Assembly: GCA_964019415.1 (NCBI GenBank)
Contig: OZ025872.1
Span: 3,416,297 to 3,480,296, forward strand
Length of the DNA stretch: 64,000 nucleotides
Origin: Ianthella basta
Lineage: Eukaryota > Porifera > Demospongiae > Verongiida > Ianthellidae
Direction: 5' to 3'
Shown here: positions 23,655-35,000 of the stretch, in pieces
How positions within the stretch are numbered: position 1 is the first letter of the stretch
Layout of the letters: each line of letters starts with the position of its first letter
Program-made: the position numbers and the translations under genes
Notes under the pieces: generated by a model
Database searches by the model: none
What the model was told of the DNA's origin: nothing
What the model saw: only the letters and a program-made list of their open reading frames with translations

Positions 23655-23897
23655 CACACATACACACACACTATCCATCCATCCATGTTCTGCCTTCACT
23701 TGGCCACATCCAGTAGAACAAATGACTGGGGTGGGGGGAGGATATCAATGCTGGTGAAATGACTCTACCCTTCCACCCCAAACACTTGGATTTCTGTTAC
23801 ATGCACGACTTCACGTGATTCTTAAGGCCTTGCTTCTTGTACTGCCCTGTATATATTATAGCTTCAGTAAATATACAGCTGTATAAGCTAACAGTAT

Positions 23898-23899
<2 letters not shown>

Positions 23900-23953
<54 letters not shown>
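23900..23953. repeat. (GT)n microsatellite
   Basis: A pure TG tract immediately before the GTGTGA/TCACAC palindrome cluster. Confidence 0.95.
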
Positions 23954-23954
<1 letters not shown>

Positions 23955-23966
23955 TTACACTGTTAA

Positions 23967-24066
23967 ACTGGTGTGACCGTCACACCAGTCAGTGCTCACA
24001 CTCAGGGTGTGATTAGTCACACCGTTACTTTAGTGTGACATCCACACTGACACCAGTGTTCACACT
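23967..24066. promoter_or_regulatory. Cluster of GGTGTGA palindromes (T-box-like half-sites)
   Basis: ACTGGTGTGAC and its exact reverse complement meet around one base (23967-23989). GGTGTGA-TTAG-TCACACC follows at 24006-24023, and AGTGTGA ... TCACACT near 24032-24066. GGTGTGA is the core of T-box half-sites (known). A palindromic mobile-element end is the main alternative. Confidence 0.35.
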
Positions 24067-24463
24067 GTTGTTCACAGTCATCATTCTGACAGATGAAGAA
24101 AAGTATTTCATGCACACAAAAATAAGACTTTACTGTGAATCCTACAAGATCTAATGACAGTATAAATAAGTACATAGCTACCTTGGCCATAGCTTAGCCT
24201 GATGGCATATTATGTACAGTGGGAGGACCTCCTCAAACCGAGTATGCTATTAAATTGTGTTTTAATGTACAAGTACAGTGAAGTACGTAGTTGTGTTGCC
24301 AACAACACTCGTACCAGTTGATATGCTGTGTACCATGTATACTCAAATTCCCAAAGTAGTGTCCAGATCTGCAGTGAAATGTACCAGGGCACAGTGGCTT
24401 TCATTTAGACTAAGTTAATGTTACCTGAAGCCAATGTATTACCTTCCCTGGCCCTCATGATAG

Positions 24464-24593
24464 CATGGCAAAGTCATCCCAATCATGCCACTTTGGGGGT
24501 GGAGTTGCCATGGCCCACATGATGAGTGGCCGACTGGACCAGGCACTGCTACATGCCACAATGGTCAAAGCACTTGCAGCTCATAGCAGCGTG
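24464..24593 (+). CDS. Candidate exon, function unknown
   Basis: Open from an ATG at 24465 (HMMSGRLDQALLHATMVKAL), flanked by CATGATAG and G/GTACCC. The opposite strand is also partly open. No family recognised. Confidence 0.15.
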
Positions 24594-24934
24594 GTACCCA
24601 CACGCACACTCACACCCAAACACCCATGTACAACACAACACACACAACATGTACACACATCAGTACAGGTGAACATCTGTTGAAATACAGTGGGAGTCTA
24701 GAAACACATACAGTAATCAGAGAGTGAAGCGCAATATGTACTGGCTCCATACAATGGTCTAGTGAACACACTGCAGTGCTCAAGAGAACATGTATGGACA
24801 TGCATGCTCTTAAGGACATGTCCACACATCACACTGTAGGTATGAATGCAGTATTGAAAGTGCATGATATGCACCCCACCAGTCCCACGTGTACTGTGAG
24901 TTAATGTAAGCATTCACATTCCACTCACACACAC

Positions 24935-25024
24935 ATGTTGTATTTTGAAGTTGATGTGTGTCCCAGTTGGCATGGTAACCTCCTGATGGATCACAGAGAA
25001 CACATTTGCATATGTTTGAGAGTG
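24935..25024 (-). CDS. Candidate exon, function unknown
   Basis: 90 bp (30 codons) between TTTGGAG and CAT/GTGTGT on the minus strand. Encodes SQTYANVFSVIHQEVTMPTG, then THINFKIQH. The composition is protein-like, but I recognise no family. Its neighbours in phase were not found. Confidence 0.25.
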
Positions 25025-25500
25025 CTCCAAACAAAGCGAAGTGAACACACCCGCAGAGGATAGAAGATCTGATGGTATAGGGATTGGTGTAGGTGGGGAG
25101 ATTCACAGGTACGTAAGTGTTTATGTGTGTGCATGTGTTGGTAAGCATCACCTTTATTTAGGAGAGGCAGCAAAAACCTCCCCCTCACTCCACACACACC
25201 TAGTTGTTGTTCTCCCTCACAAGGGAGAGGAGGTGCACACATCTTATCTGGAACATGTGGTATTGGTATGGTAGTGGAATCACTGACAATATATCACATT
25301 ACATGATATGTCACTCTAGAATGTGAGGTGATGGAGGGGAATGCAGCCAGTTATCTGTCACAGCGATAGGAGGAAAACCAGAAGCCATGTAACAACTACT
25401 CCCCCACACATACCAGCTAGGTCCTACAATGAACTGCCAAACAGCACACTTGTGATGATGTTTCTGGTTAATAGGAGGACAGCAGCACATAATTGCAATA
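25025..25500. other. No gene recognised
   Basis: Mixed sequence without a supported exon or a repeat, apart from the short R1 fragment at 25371. Confidence 0.4.
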
Positions 25501-25529
25501 CATTCTTAAGGAGATAGCACACAGTAGTA

Positions 25530-25564
25530 GGGGGCTGGGGATGGGGGCTGGGGTGTGGGAGGGG
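25530..25564 (+). other. G-quadruplex-prone G-runs
   Basis: Five runs of four or five G and one GGG within 35 bases, with loops CT, AT, CT, TGT and A. A strong G4 candidate on the plus strand by the usual G3+N1-7 rule. Confidence 0.75.
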
Positions 25565-25644
25565 ATAGGATAGTGCAAAGGTATTGAAGGGAAGGGAAAG
25601 AGTGCCGATAGTGAGAGGACGCACACCACATGCATACACACCAA

Positions 25645-25649
<5 letters not shown>

Positions 25650-25723
<74 letters not shown>
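25650..25723. repeat. (CA)n microsatellite
   Basis: A pure CA tract ending at R1 copy 2. Confidence 0.95.
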
Positions 25724-25725
<2 letters not shown>

Positions 25726-25728
<3 letters not shown>

Positions 25729-25906
25729 GTGTATATACGATCCTGGCAAGGGCCTGGCCATGCCAGAATGTACACTGTGTGTGTGGATGAATGCACAATT
25801 GTTGATCTTTGACTGGTTCTTGCGGAAAACCAGAAGCCAAGGGGCCAGACTGGGAGACTGCTCTTTGATGAATAATTCATTTAAGTCCTTGAAGCCCTAG
25901 TCCTGA
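25726..25906 (+). repeat. Dispersed repeat R1, copy 2
   Basis: The same sequence as 23314-23501, also placed directly after a CA microsatellite. A short third piece (GGAAAACCAGAAGCCATG) is at 25371. Confidence 0.8.
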
Positions 25907-25910
25907 TAGA

Positions 25911-26065
25911 TATGTGTACAAACTACCAAACAAGAACACCTGTCTAATCAGACCACTCAAGGCAGTCCATAACTCTTATGTCACCATATTTCCACTACAC
26001 ATACACACTCATACTGAAGGGTAGTCTCACACACACACACACACACCTCCAACCAACCTCTGGTG
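25911..26065 (+). repeat. Dispersed repeat R2, copy 1
   Basis: Begins GTACAAACTACCAAACAAGA and includes CACCTGTCTAATCAGACCAC and CATACTGAAGGGTAGTCTCA, ending in a short CA tract plus CCTCCAACCAACCTC. It matches 49614-49763 with few differences. It belongs to the wider TAATGAGG/TAATCAGA repeat family. Confidence 0.8.
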
Positions 26066-26081
26066 ACAGCTTCTCCTTCAC

Positions 26082-26155
26082 CTTCCTTCAGATGGTCTGC
26101 TGTTGATGTTTGGACAGACATCAGTGTCTATAGCCACCTCACAGTACTCCTCAGA
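26082..26155 (-). CDS. Candidate exon, function unknown
   Basis: 74 bp between GTCCAG and AAG/GTGAAG on the minus strand. Encodes SEEYCEVAIDTDVCPNINSR. No family recognised; it may be chance. Confidence 0.2.
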
Positions 26156-26265
26156 CTGGACACGTTGTCATGGCTACACTGGTCATGATCTCAGTAAAGA
26201 AAAGAGTGATTGATGATATACAGTGATAGGGCAGAACTGTATGGACATGTGTGCATGGCTTGAGT

Positions 26266-26271
26266 ACACAC

Positions 26272-26316
<45 letters not shown>

Positions 26317-26320
26317 CACA

Positions 26321-26396
<76 letters not shown>

Positions 26397-26418
26397 CACG
26401 CATACACACACACACATA
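26266..26418. repeat. (CA)n microsatellite with CG and TA interruptions
   Basis: A long CA tract interrupted by CG and TA dinucleotides. Confidence 0.95.
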
Positions 26419-26426
26419 TCCAACAA

Positions 26427-27100
26427 AACTAGTTATCCTCACTTGAGAATACGTCCCAACTTGAACAAGATGTCATCGATCAAGTGCACAAAGAACCCAA
26501 CAGATAGTCAGCACCGGCGCTCATGATTTATTAGAGGGGGAACCATTTTGGTTGTGTTTTGGCTCCACGAAGGTCATACTGTAATTAAAGGGGAAGCTAT
26601 ATTTGGTATGACAACCCAACACGCTCACACACACTCACACACATGCAGTACAAGATACCTCTAGTTCTCTGTCAGTATCACTCGTCTGTCAAATACTCAC
26701 ACACACAAAGTATGTAACAGCAACATCAGTGTCACCATTGTCATCATAATAATCACCATTGTCAATAATGTTGTCATTGTCATGATCAACATCAATCGTC
26801 ACCGTCACAATCATCACTGCCATCATCACCATCAACACCAACACACACAGGACTACAGCACACACTCACATACATACTGAGTTTGCACATTTGAGGACTC
26901 GTAAGAAAGAACAAACAACTTGTGTTGGTAATTGAGAGACAGTAGAACAAAATGATCCTCTTGTTTTGTTAGAGGACAGGCCACAAGTGAGTGCACTGAC
27001 TTGTCCTTTGTGCTGTGTGTGCTGGGACAGAGTAGGACTCTACAACTGACAACCACGACTGAGGGCCTTCTGGTCTGTTGTACAAGTTCACCTCACATAC
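26427..27100. other. No gene recognised
   Basis: Apart from the ATC repeat, nothing with splice-flanked coding potential was found. Confidence 0.4.
26715..26840. repeat. Degenerate ATC/CAT trinucleotide repeat
   Basis: Imperfect runs of ATCACC, TTGTCA and ATCATC over about 125 bp, without a reading frame of interest. Confidence 0.7.
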
Positions 27101-28035
<935 letters not shown>

Positions 28036-28168
28036 GTTGAGTGAGGACATCACGTCCATCATGTCTACTGTTGAGCTGTTACTTGTATACAGGCAAGGAA
28101 TTTTAGTACACAGTAAAATGTATAAACCGACTACATTCACATGCAAACCCACTGACAGGTGGCAGCTT

Positions 28169-28360
28169 CTCCTTCACTGTGCTGCATATTACTCTCAAGA
28201 AAGAATAGCTGACCATCGGACAAATTGGGGACAATGTGAGAATAATATGGCTTTTTCCCTAGCAGCTCGATTTGTTTGGAAATCTTAGCATCTACTGCTG
28301 CGGTAACGCCCATCTTCATTAAACTGTCATTAATTGTGCCAACCAGATTTGTGTGGAACT
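28169..28360 (-). pseudogene. Fragment of the Roc exon
   Basis: Encodes LVGTINDSLMKMGVTAAVDA, then KKPYYSHIVPN and DGQLFFLESNMQH, closely matching the segment after the G4 position in the exon at 145-2282 (VGTFKDQLMKMGITAT ... KKPYYSHIVPNSDGQLFF). Only this slice is present, with an extra residue before SDGQ and no P-loop or G3. It is either a broken copy or one exon of a paralogue. It lies between block A and block B. Confidence 0.7.
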
Positions 28361-28372
28361 TCAGAAATAAAA

Positions 28373-28858
28373 GACACTTGCAAGCATAGAGTGAGCCCGA
28401 GACAGGTGACTTCGTACAGAGGACAGCAGCGACCAAAAGAACACACAATGAAGGTAGGTGAGCAATATACGTAGGTGGTCGACAGTGGGAAATTACTATA
28501 CACAGAAAGTCACCACTGCATGAGCAAACCTGGTGTATTAGTATCAAACGTACACAAGTTTTAGGATGCAAACTCAAGAGAAAGAATGCCAATTAACAGC
28601 CACCATCCTCAACATGAATGTTGTGAGCAATTATCTCAGAGAGGCCCTACACATGAATGTTCCACCATTGTTGTATACACTACATGGCAGTGTGGTCACT
28701 GTCTTTACTATACAACTGCACCAAACCTCCATATGAAAGGGACAGATTAACGGGTTTTGTGGAGATCCTCTGAGCGGCACAGATTATTATCTAGAACAAA
28801 CAAACACACTAACATTGGTGCATTATAGTAAGACTCACTGAAGGCTTGGCAGAAGGAA
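28373..28858. repeat. Block B, copy 1
   Basis: Matches 49944-50428 with a few substitutions and small indels. It begins GACACTTGCAAGCA and runs up to the 58-bp minisatellite. An open frame of about 75 codons on the minus strand is shared by both copies but resembles nothing I know. Confidence 0.85.
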
Positions 28859-28862
28859 GGTA

Positions 28863-29027
28863 TGTATAGGGAGGACTGACTCACATGTTACACTGAGTAC
28901 CCTATAGAGTAGTCTGACTACGTATAGGGAGGACTGACTCACATGTTACACTGAGTACCCTATAGAGTAGTCTGACTATGTATAGGGAGGACTGACTCAC
29001 ATGTTACATTGAGTACCCTATAGAGTA
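28863..29027. repeat. 58-bp minisatellite, 3 copies
   Basis: TATAGGGAGGACTGACTC starts at 28865, 28923 and 28981, an exact 58-bp period. It runs straight into the 34-bp array. Confidence 0.95.
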
Positions 29028-32000
29028 GTAAATAGGCAGTGTGCTAGGGGACACCACGTATTAAATGGGCAGTGTGCTAGGGGGACATCACGTATTAAAT
29101 GGGCAGTGTGCTAGGTGGACACCACGTATTAAATGGGCAGTGTTCTAGGGGGACACCACGTATGATATGGGCAGTTTGCTAGGGGGACACCACGTATTAA
29201 ATGGGGAGTGTGCTAGGGGGACACTACGTATTAAATGGGCAGCGTACTACAGGGACACCGCGTATTAAATGGGCAATTTGCTAGGGGGACACCACGTATT
29301 AAATGGGGAGTGTGCTAGGGGGACACTACGTATTAAATGGGCAGTGTGCTAGGGGTACACTACGTATTAAATGGGCAGTGTACTAGGGGGACACCACGTA
29401 TTAAATGGGGAGTTTGCTAGGGGGACACCACGTATTAAGTGGGCAGTTTGCTAGGGGGACACCACGTATTAAATGGGCAGTGTGCTGGGGGGACACTACG
29501 TATTAAATGGGCAGTGTCCTAGGGGGACACTACGTAATAAATGGGCAGTGTCCTAGGGGGACACCACGTAATAAATGGGCAGTGTCCTAGGGGGACACTA
29601 CGTATGAAATGGGCAGTGTGCTAGGGGTACACTACGTATTAAATGGGCAGTGTACTAGGGGGACACCGCGTATTAAATGGGCAATTTGCTAGGGGGACAC
29701 CACGTATTAAATGGGGAGTGTACTAGGGGGACACTACGTATTAAATGGGCAGTGGACTAGGGGGACACCGCGTATTAAAAGGGGAGTGTGCTAGGGGGAC
29801 ACTATGTATTAAATGGGCAGTGTGCTAGGGGGACACCACGTATTAAATGGGCAGTGTACTAGGGGGACACCACGTATTAAATGGGCAGTGTACTAGGGGG
29901 ACACCACGTATTAAATGGGCAGTGTCCTAGGGGGACACTACGTATTAAATGGGCAGTGTACTAGGGGGACACCACGTATTAAATGGGGAGTTTGCTAGGG
30001 GGACACTACGTATCAAATGGGCAGTGTACTTGGGGGACACAACGTATTAAATGGGCAGTTTGCTAGGGGGACACTACGTATTAAATGGGGAGTGTGCTAG
30101 GGGGACACCACGTATTAAATGGGCAGTGTACTAGGGGGACACTACGTATTAAATGGGCAGTGGACTAGGGGGACACTACGTATTAAATGGGGAGTGTACT
30201 AGGGGGACACTACGTATTAAATGGGCAGTGGACTAGGGGGACACCGCGTATTAAATGGGGAGTGTGCTAGGGGGACACTATGTATTAAATGGGCAGTGTG
30301 CTAGGGGGACACCACGTATTAAATGGGCAGTGTACTAGGGGGACACCACGTATTAAATAGGCAGTGTACTAGGGGGACACCACGTATTAAATGGGCAGTG
30401 TCCTAGGGGGACACTACGTATTAAATGGGCAGTGTACGAGGGGGACACCACGAATTAAATGGGCTGTTTGCTAGGGGGACACCACGTATTAAATGGGAAG
30501 TGTGCTAGGGGGACACCGCGTATTCAATGGGCAATTTGCTAGGGGGACACTACGTATTAAATGGGCAGTGTGCTAGGGGGACACCACGTACTTAAATGGG
30601 CAGTGTACTAGGGGGACACGACGTATTAAATGGAGAGTTTGCTAGGGGGACACTACGTATTAAATGGGGAGTGTGCTAGGGGGACACCACGTATTAAATG
30701 GGCCGTGTGCTAGGGGGACACTACGTATTAAATGGGCAGTGTACTAGGGGGACACCAGGTATTAAATGGGGAGTTTGCTAGGGGGACACTACGTATTAAA
30801 TGGGCAGTGTACTAGGGGACACTACGTATTAAATGGGCAGTTTGCTAGGGGGACACCACGTATTAAATGGGGAGTGTCCTAGGGGGACACTACGTATTAA
30901 ATGAGCAGTGTCCAAGGGGGACACCACGTATTAAATGGGCAGTGTCCTAGGGGGACACTACATATTAAATGGGCAGTGTACTAGGGGGACACCGCGTATT
31001 AAATGGGGAGTGTGCTAGGGGGACTCTACGTATTAAATGGGCAGTGTACTAGGGGGACACCACGTATTAAATGGGCAGTTTGCTAGGGGGACACTACGTA
31101 TTAAATGGGGAGTGTGCTAGTGGGACACCACGTATTAAATGGGCAGTGTCCTAGGGTGACACCACGTATTAAATGGGCAGTGTCCTAGGGGGACACCACT
31201 TATTAAATGGGCAGTGTGCTAGAGGGACACCACGTATTAAATGGAGAGTGTGCTAGGGGGACACCACGTATTAAATGGGCAGTGTACTAGGTGGACACCA
31301 CGTATTAAATGGGCAGTGTGCTAGGTGGACACCACGTATTAAATGGGCAGTGTGCTAGGTGGACACCACGTATTAAATGGGCAGTGTACTAGGGGGATAA
31401 CCACGTATTAAATGAGCAGTGTGCTAGGGGGACACTACGTATGAAATGGGCAGTGTACTAGGGGGACACCACGTATTAAATGGGCAGTGTGCTAGGTGGA
31501 CACCACGTATTAAATGGGCAGTGTTCTAGGGGGACACCACGTATGATATGGGCAGTTTGCTAGGGGGACACCACGTATTAAATGGGGAGTGTGCTAGGGG
31601 GACACTACGTATTAAATGGGCAGCGTACTACAGGGACACCGCGTATTAAATGGGCAATTTGCTAGGGGGACACCACGTATTAAATGGGGAGTGTGCTAGG
31701 GGGACACTACGTATTAAATGGGCAGTGTGCTAGGGGTACACTACGTATTAAATGGGCAGTGTACTAGGGGGACACCACGTATTAAATGGGGAGTTTGCTA
31801 GGGGGACACCACGTATTAAGTGGGCAGTTTGCTAGGGGGACACCACGTATTAAATGGGCAGTGTGCTGGGGGGACACTACGTATTAAATGGGCAGTGTCC
31901 TAGGGGGACACTACGTAATAAATGGGCAGTGTCCTAGGGGGACACCACGTAATAAATGGGCAGTGTCCTAGGGGGACACTACGTATGAAATGGGCAGTGT

Positions 32001-35000
32001 GCTAGGGGTACACTACGTATTAAATGGGCAGTGTACTAGGGGGACACCGCGTATTAAATGGGCAATTTGCTAGGGGGACACCACGTATTAAATGGGGAGT
32101 GTACTAGGGGGACACTACGTATTAAATGGGCAGTGGACTAGGGGGACACCGCGTATTAAAAGGGGAGTGTGCTAGGGGGACACTATGTATTAAATGGGCA
32201 GTGTGCTAGGGGGACACCACGTATTAAATGGGCAGTGTACTAGGGGGACACCACGTATTAAATGGGCAGTGTACTAGGGGGACACCACGTATTAAATGGG
32301 CAGTGTCCTAGGGGGACACTACGTATTAAATGGGCAGTGTACTAGGGGGACACCACGTATTAAATGGGGAGTTTGCTAGGGGGACACTACGTATCAAATG
32401 GGCAGTGTACTTGGGGGACACAACGTATTAAATGGGCAGTTTGCTAGGGGGACACTACGTATTAAATGGGGAGTGTGCTAGGGGGACACCACGTATTAAA
32501 TGGGCAGTGTACTAGGGGGACACTACGTATTAAATGGGCAGTGGACTAGGGGGACACTACGTATTAAATGGGGAGTGTACTAGGGGGACACTACGTATTA
32601 AATGGGCAGTGGACTAGGGGGACACCGCGTATTAAATGGGGAGTGTGCTAGGGGGACACTATGTATTAAATGGGCAGTGTGCTAGGGGGACACCACGTAT
32701 TAAATGGGCAGTGTACTAGGGGGACACCACGTATTAAATAGGCAGTGTACTAGGGGGACACCACGTATTAAATGGGCAGTGTCCTAGGGGGACACTACGT
32801 ATTAAATGGGCAGTGTACGAGGGGGACACCACGAATTAAATGGGCTGTTTGCTAGGGGGACACCACGTATTAAATGGGAAGTGTGCTAGGGGGACACCGC
32901 GTATTCAATGGGCAATTTGCTAGGGGGACACTACGTATTAAATGGGCAGTGTGCTAGGGGGACACCACGTACTTAAATGGGCAGTGTACTAGGGGGACAC
33001 GACGTATTAAATGGAGAGTTTGCTAGGGGGACACTACGTATTAAATGGGGAGTGTGCTAGGGGGACACCACGTATTAAATGGGCCGTGTGCTAGGGGGAC
33101 ACTACGTATTAAATGGGCAGTGTACTAGGGGGACACCAGGTATTAAATGGGGAGTTTGCTAGGGGGACACTACGTATTAAATGGGCAGTGTACTAGGGGA
33201 CACTACGTATTAAATGGGCAGTTTGCTAGGGGGACACCACGTATTAAATGGGGAGTGTCCTAGGGGGACACTACGTATTAAATGAGCAGTGTCCAAGGGG
33301 GACACCACGTATTAAATGGGCAGTGTCCTAGGGGGACACTACATATTAAATGGGCAGTGTACTAGGGGGACACCGCGTATTAAATGGGGAGTGTGCTAGG
33401 GGGACTCTACGTATTAAATGGGCAGTGTACTAGGGGGACACCACGTATTAAATGGGCAGTTTGCTAGGGGGACACTACGTATTAAATGGGGAGTGTGCTA
33501 GTGGGACACCACGTATTAAATGGGCAGTGTCCTAGGGTGACACCACGTATTAAATGGGCAGTGTCCTAGGGGGACACCACTTATTAAATGGGCAGTGTGC
33601 TAGAGGGACACCACGTATTAAATGGAGAGTGTGCTAGGGGGACACCACGTATTAAATGGGCAGTGTACTAGGTGGACACCACGTATTAAATGGGCAGTGT
33701 GCTAGGTGGACACCACGTATTAAATGGGCAGTGTGCTAGGTGGACACCACGTATTAAATGGGCAGTGTACTAGGGGGATAACCACGTATTAAATGAGCAG
33801 TGTGCTAGGGGGACACTACGTATGAAATGGGCAGTGTACTAGGGGGACACCACGTATTAAATGGGCAGTGTGCTAGGGGGACACTACGTATGAAATGGGC
33901 AGTGTTCTAGGGGGACACCACGTATTAAATTGGCAGTGTGCTAGGGGGACACTACGTATGAAATGGGCAGTGTGCTAGGGGGACACTACGTATTAAATGG
34001 GCAGTGTGCTAGGGGACACTACGTATTAAATGGGCAGTGTACTAGGGAGACACCGCGTATTAAATGGGCAATTTGCTACGGGGACACCACGTATTAAATG
34101 GGCAGTGTACTAGGGGGACACCACGTATTAAATGGGGAGTTTGCTAGGGGGACACTACGTATTAAATGGGCAGTGTACTAGGGGGACACCACGTATTAAA
34201 TGGGCAGTTTGCTAGGGGGACACCACGTATTAAATGGCGAGTGTACTAGGGGGACACTACGTATTAAATAGGCAGTGTGCTAGGGGGACACTACGTATTA
34301 AAAGGGCAGTGTACTAGGGGGACACCACGTATTAAATGGGGAGTTTGCTAGGGAGACACTACGTATTAAATGGGCAGTGTACTAGGGGGACACCACGTAT
34401 TAAATGGGCAGTGTCCTAGGTGGACACCACGTATTAAATGGGCAGTGTCCTAGGTGGACACCACGTATTAAATGGGCAGTGTCGTAGGGGGACACCACGT
34501 AATAAATGGGTAGTGTGCTAGGGGGACACCACGTATTAAATGGGTATTGTACTAGGTGGACACTACGTATTAAATGGGCAGTGTACTAGGGAGACACCAC
34601 GTATTAAATGGGCAGTGTACTAGGTGGACACTACGCATGAAATGGGCAGTGTACTAGGGGGACACCACGTATTAAATGGGCAGTGTGCTAGGGGGACACC
34701 ACGTATTAAATGGGCAGTGTTCTAGGGGGACACCACGTATTAAATGGGTAGTGTCCTAGGGGGACACCATGTATTAAATGGGCAGTGTTCCAGGTGGACA
34801 CCACGTATTAAATGGGCAGTGTGCTAGGGGGACATCACATATTAAATAGACAGTGTGCTAGGGGGACACCACGTATTAAATGGGCAGTATACTAGGGGGA
34901 CACCACGTATTAAATGGGCAGTGTACTAGGTGGACACTACGTATGAAATGGGCAGTGTACTAGGGGGACACCACGTATTAAATGGGCAGTGTGCTAGGGG

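Larger units (their letters stand above)
23502..24463. other. Non-coding stretch
   Basis: No exon was recognised. It holds the poly-C, the GT tract and the palindrome cluster listed separately. Confidence 0.4.
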
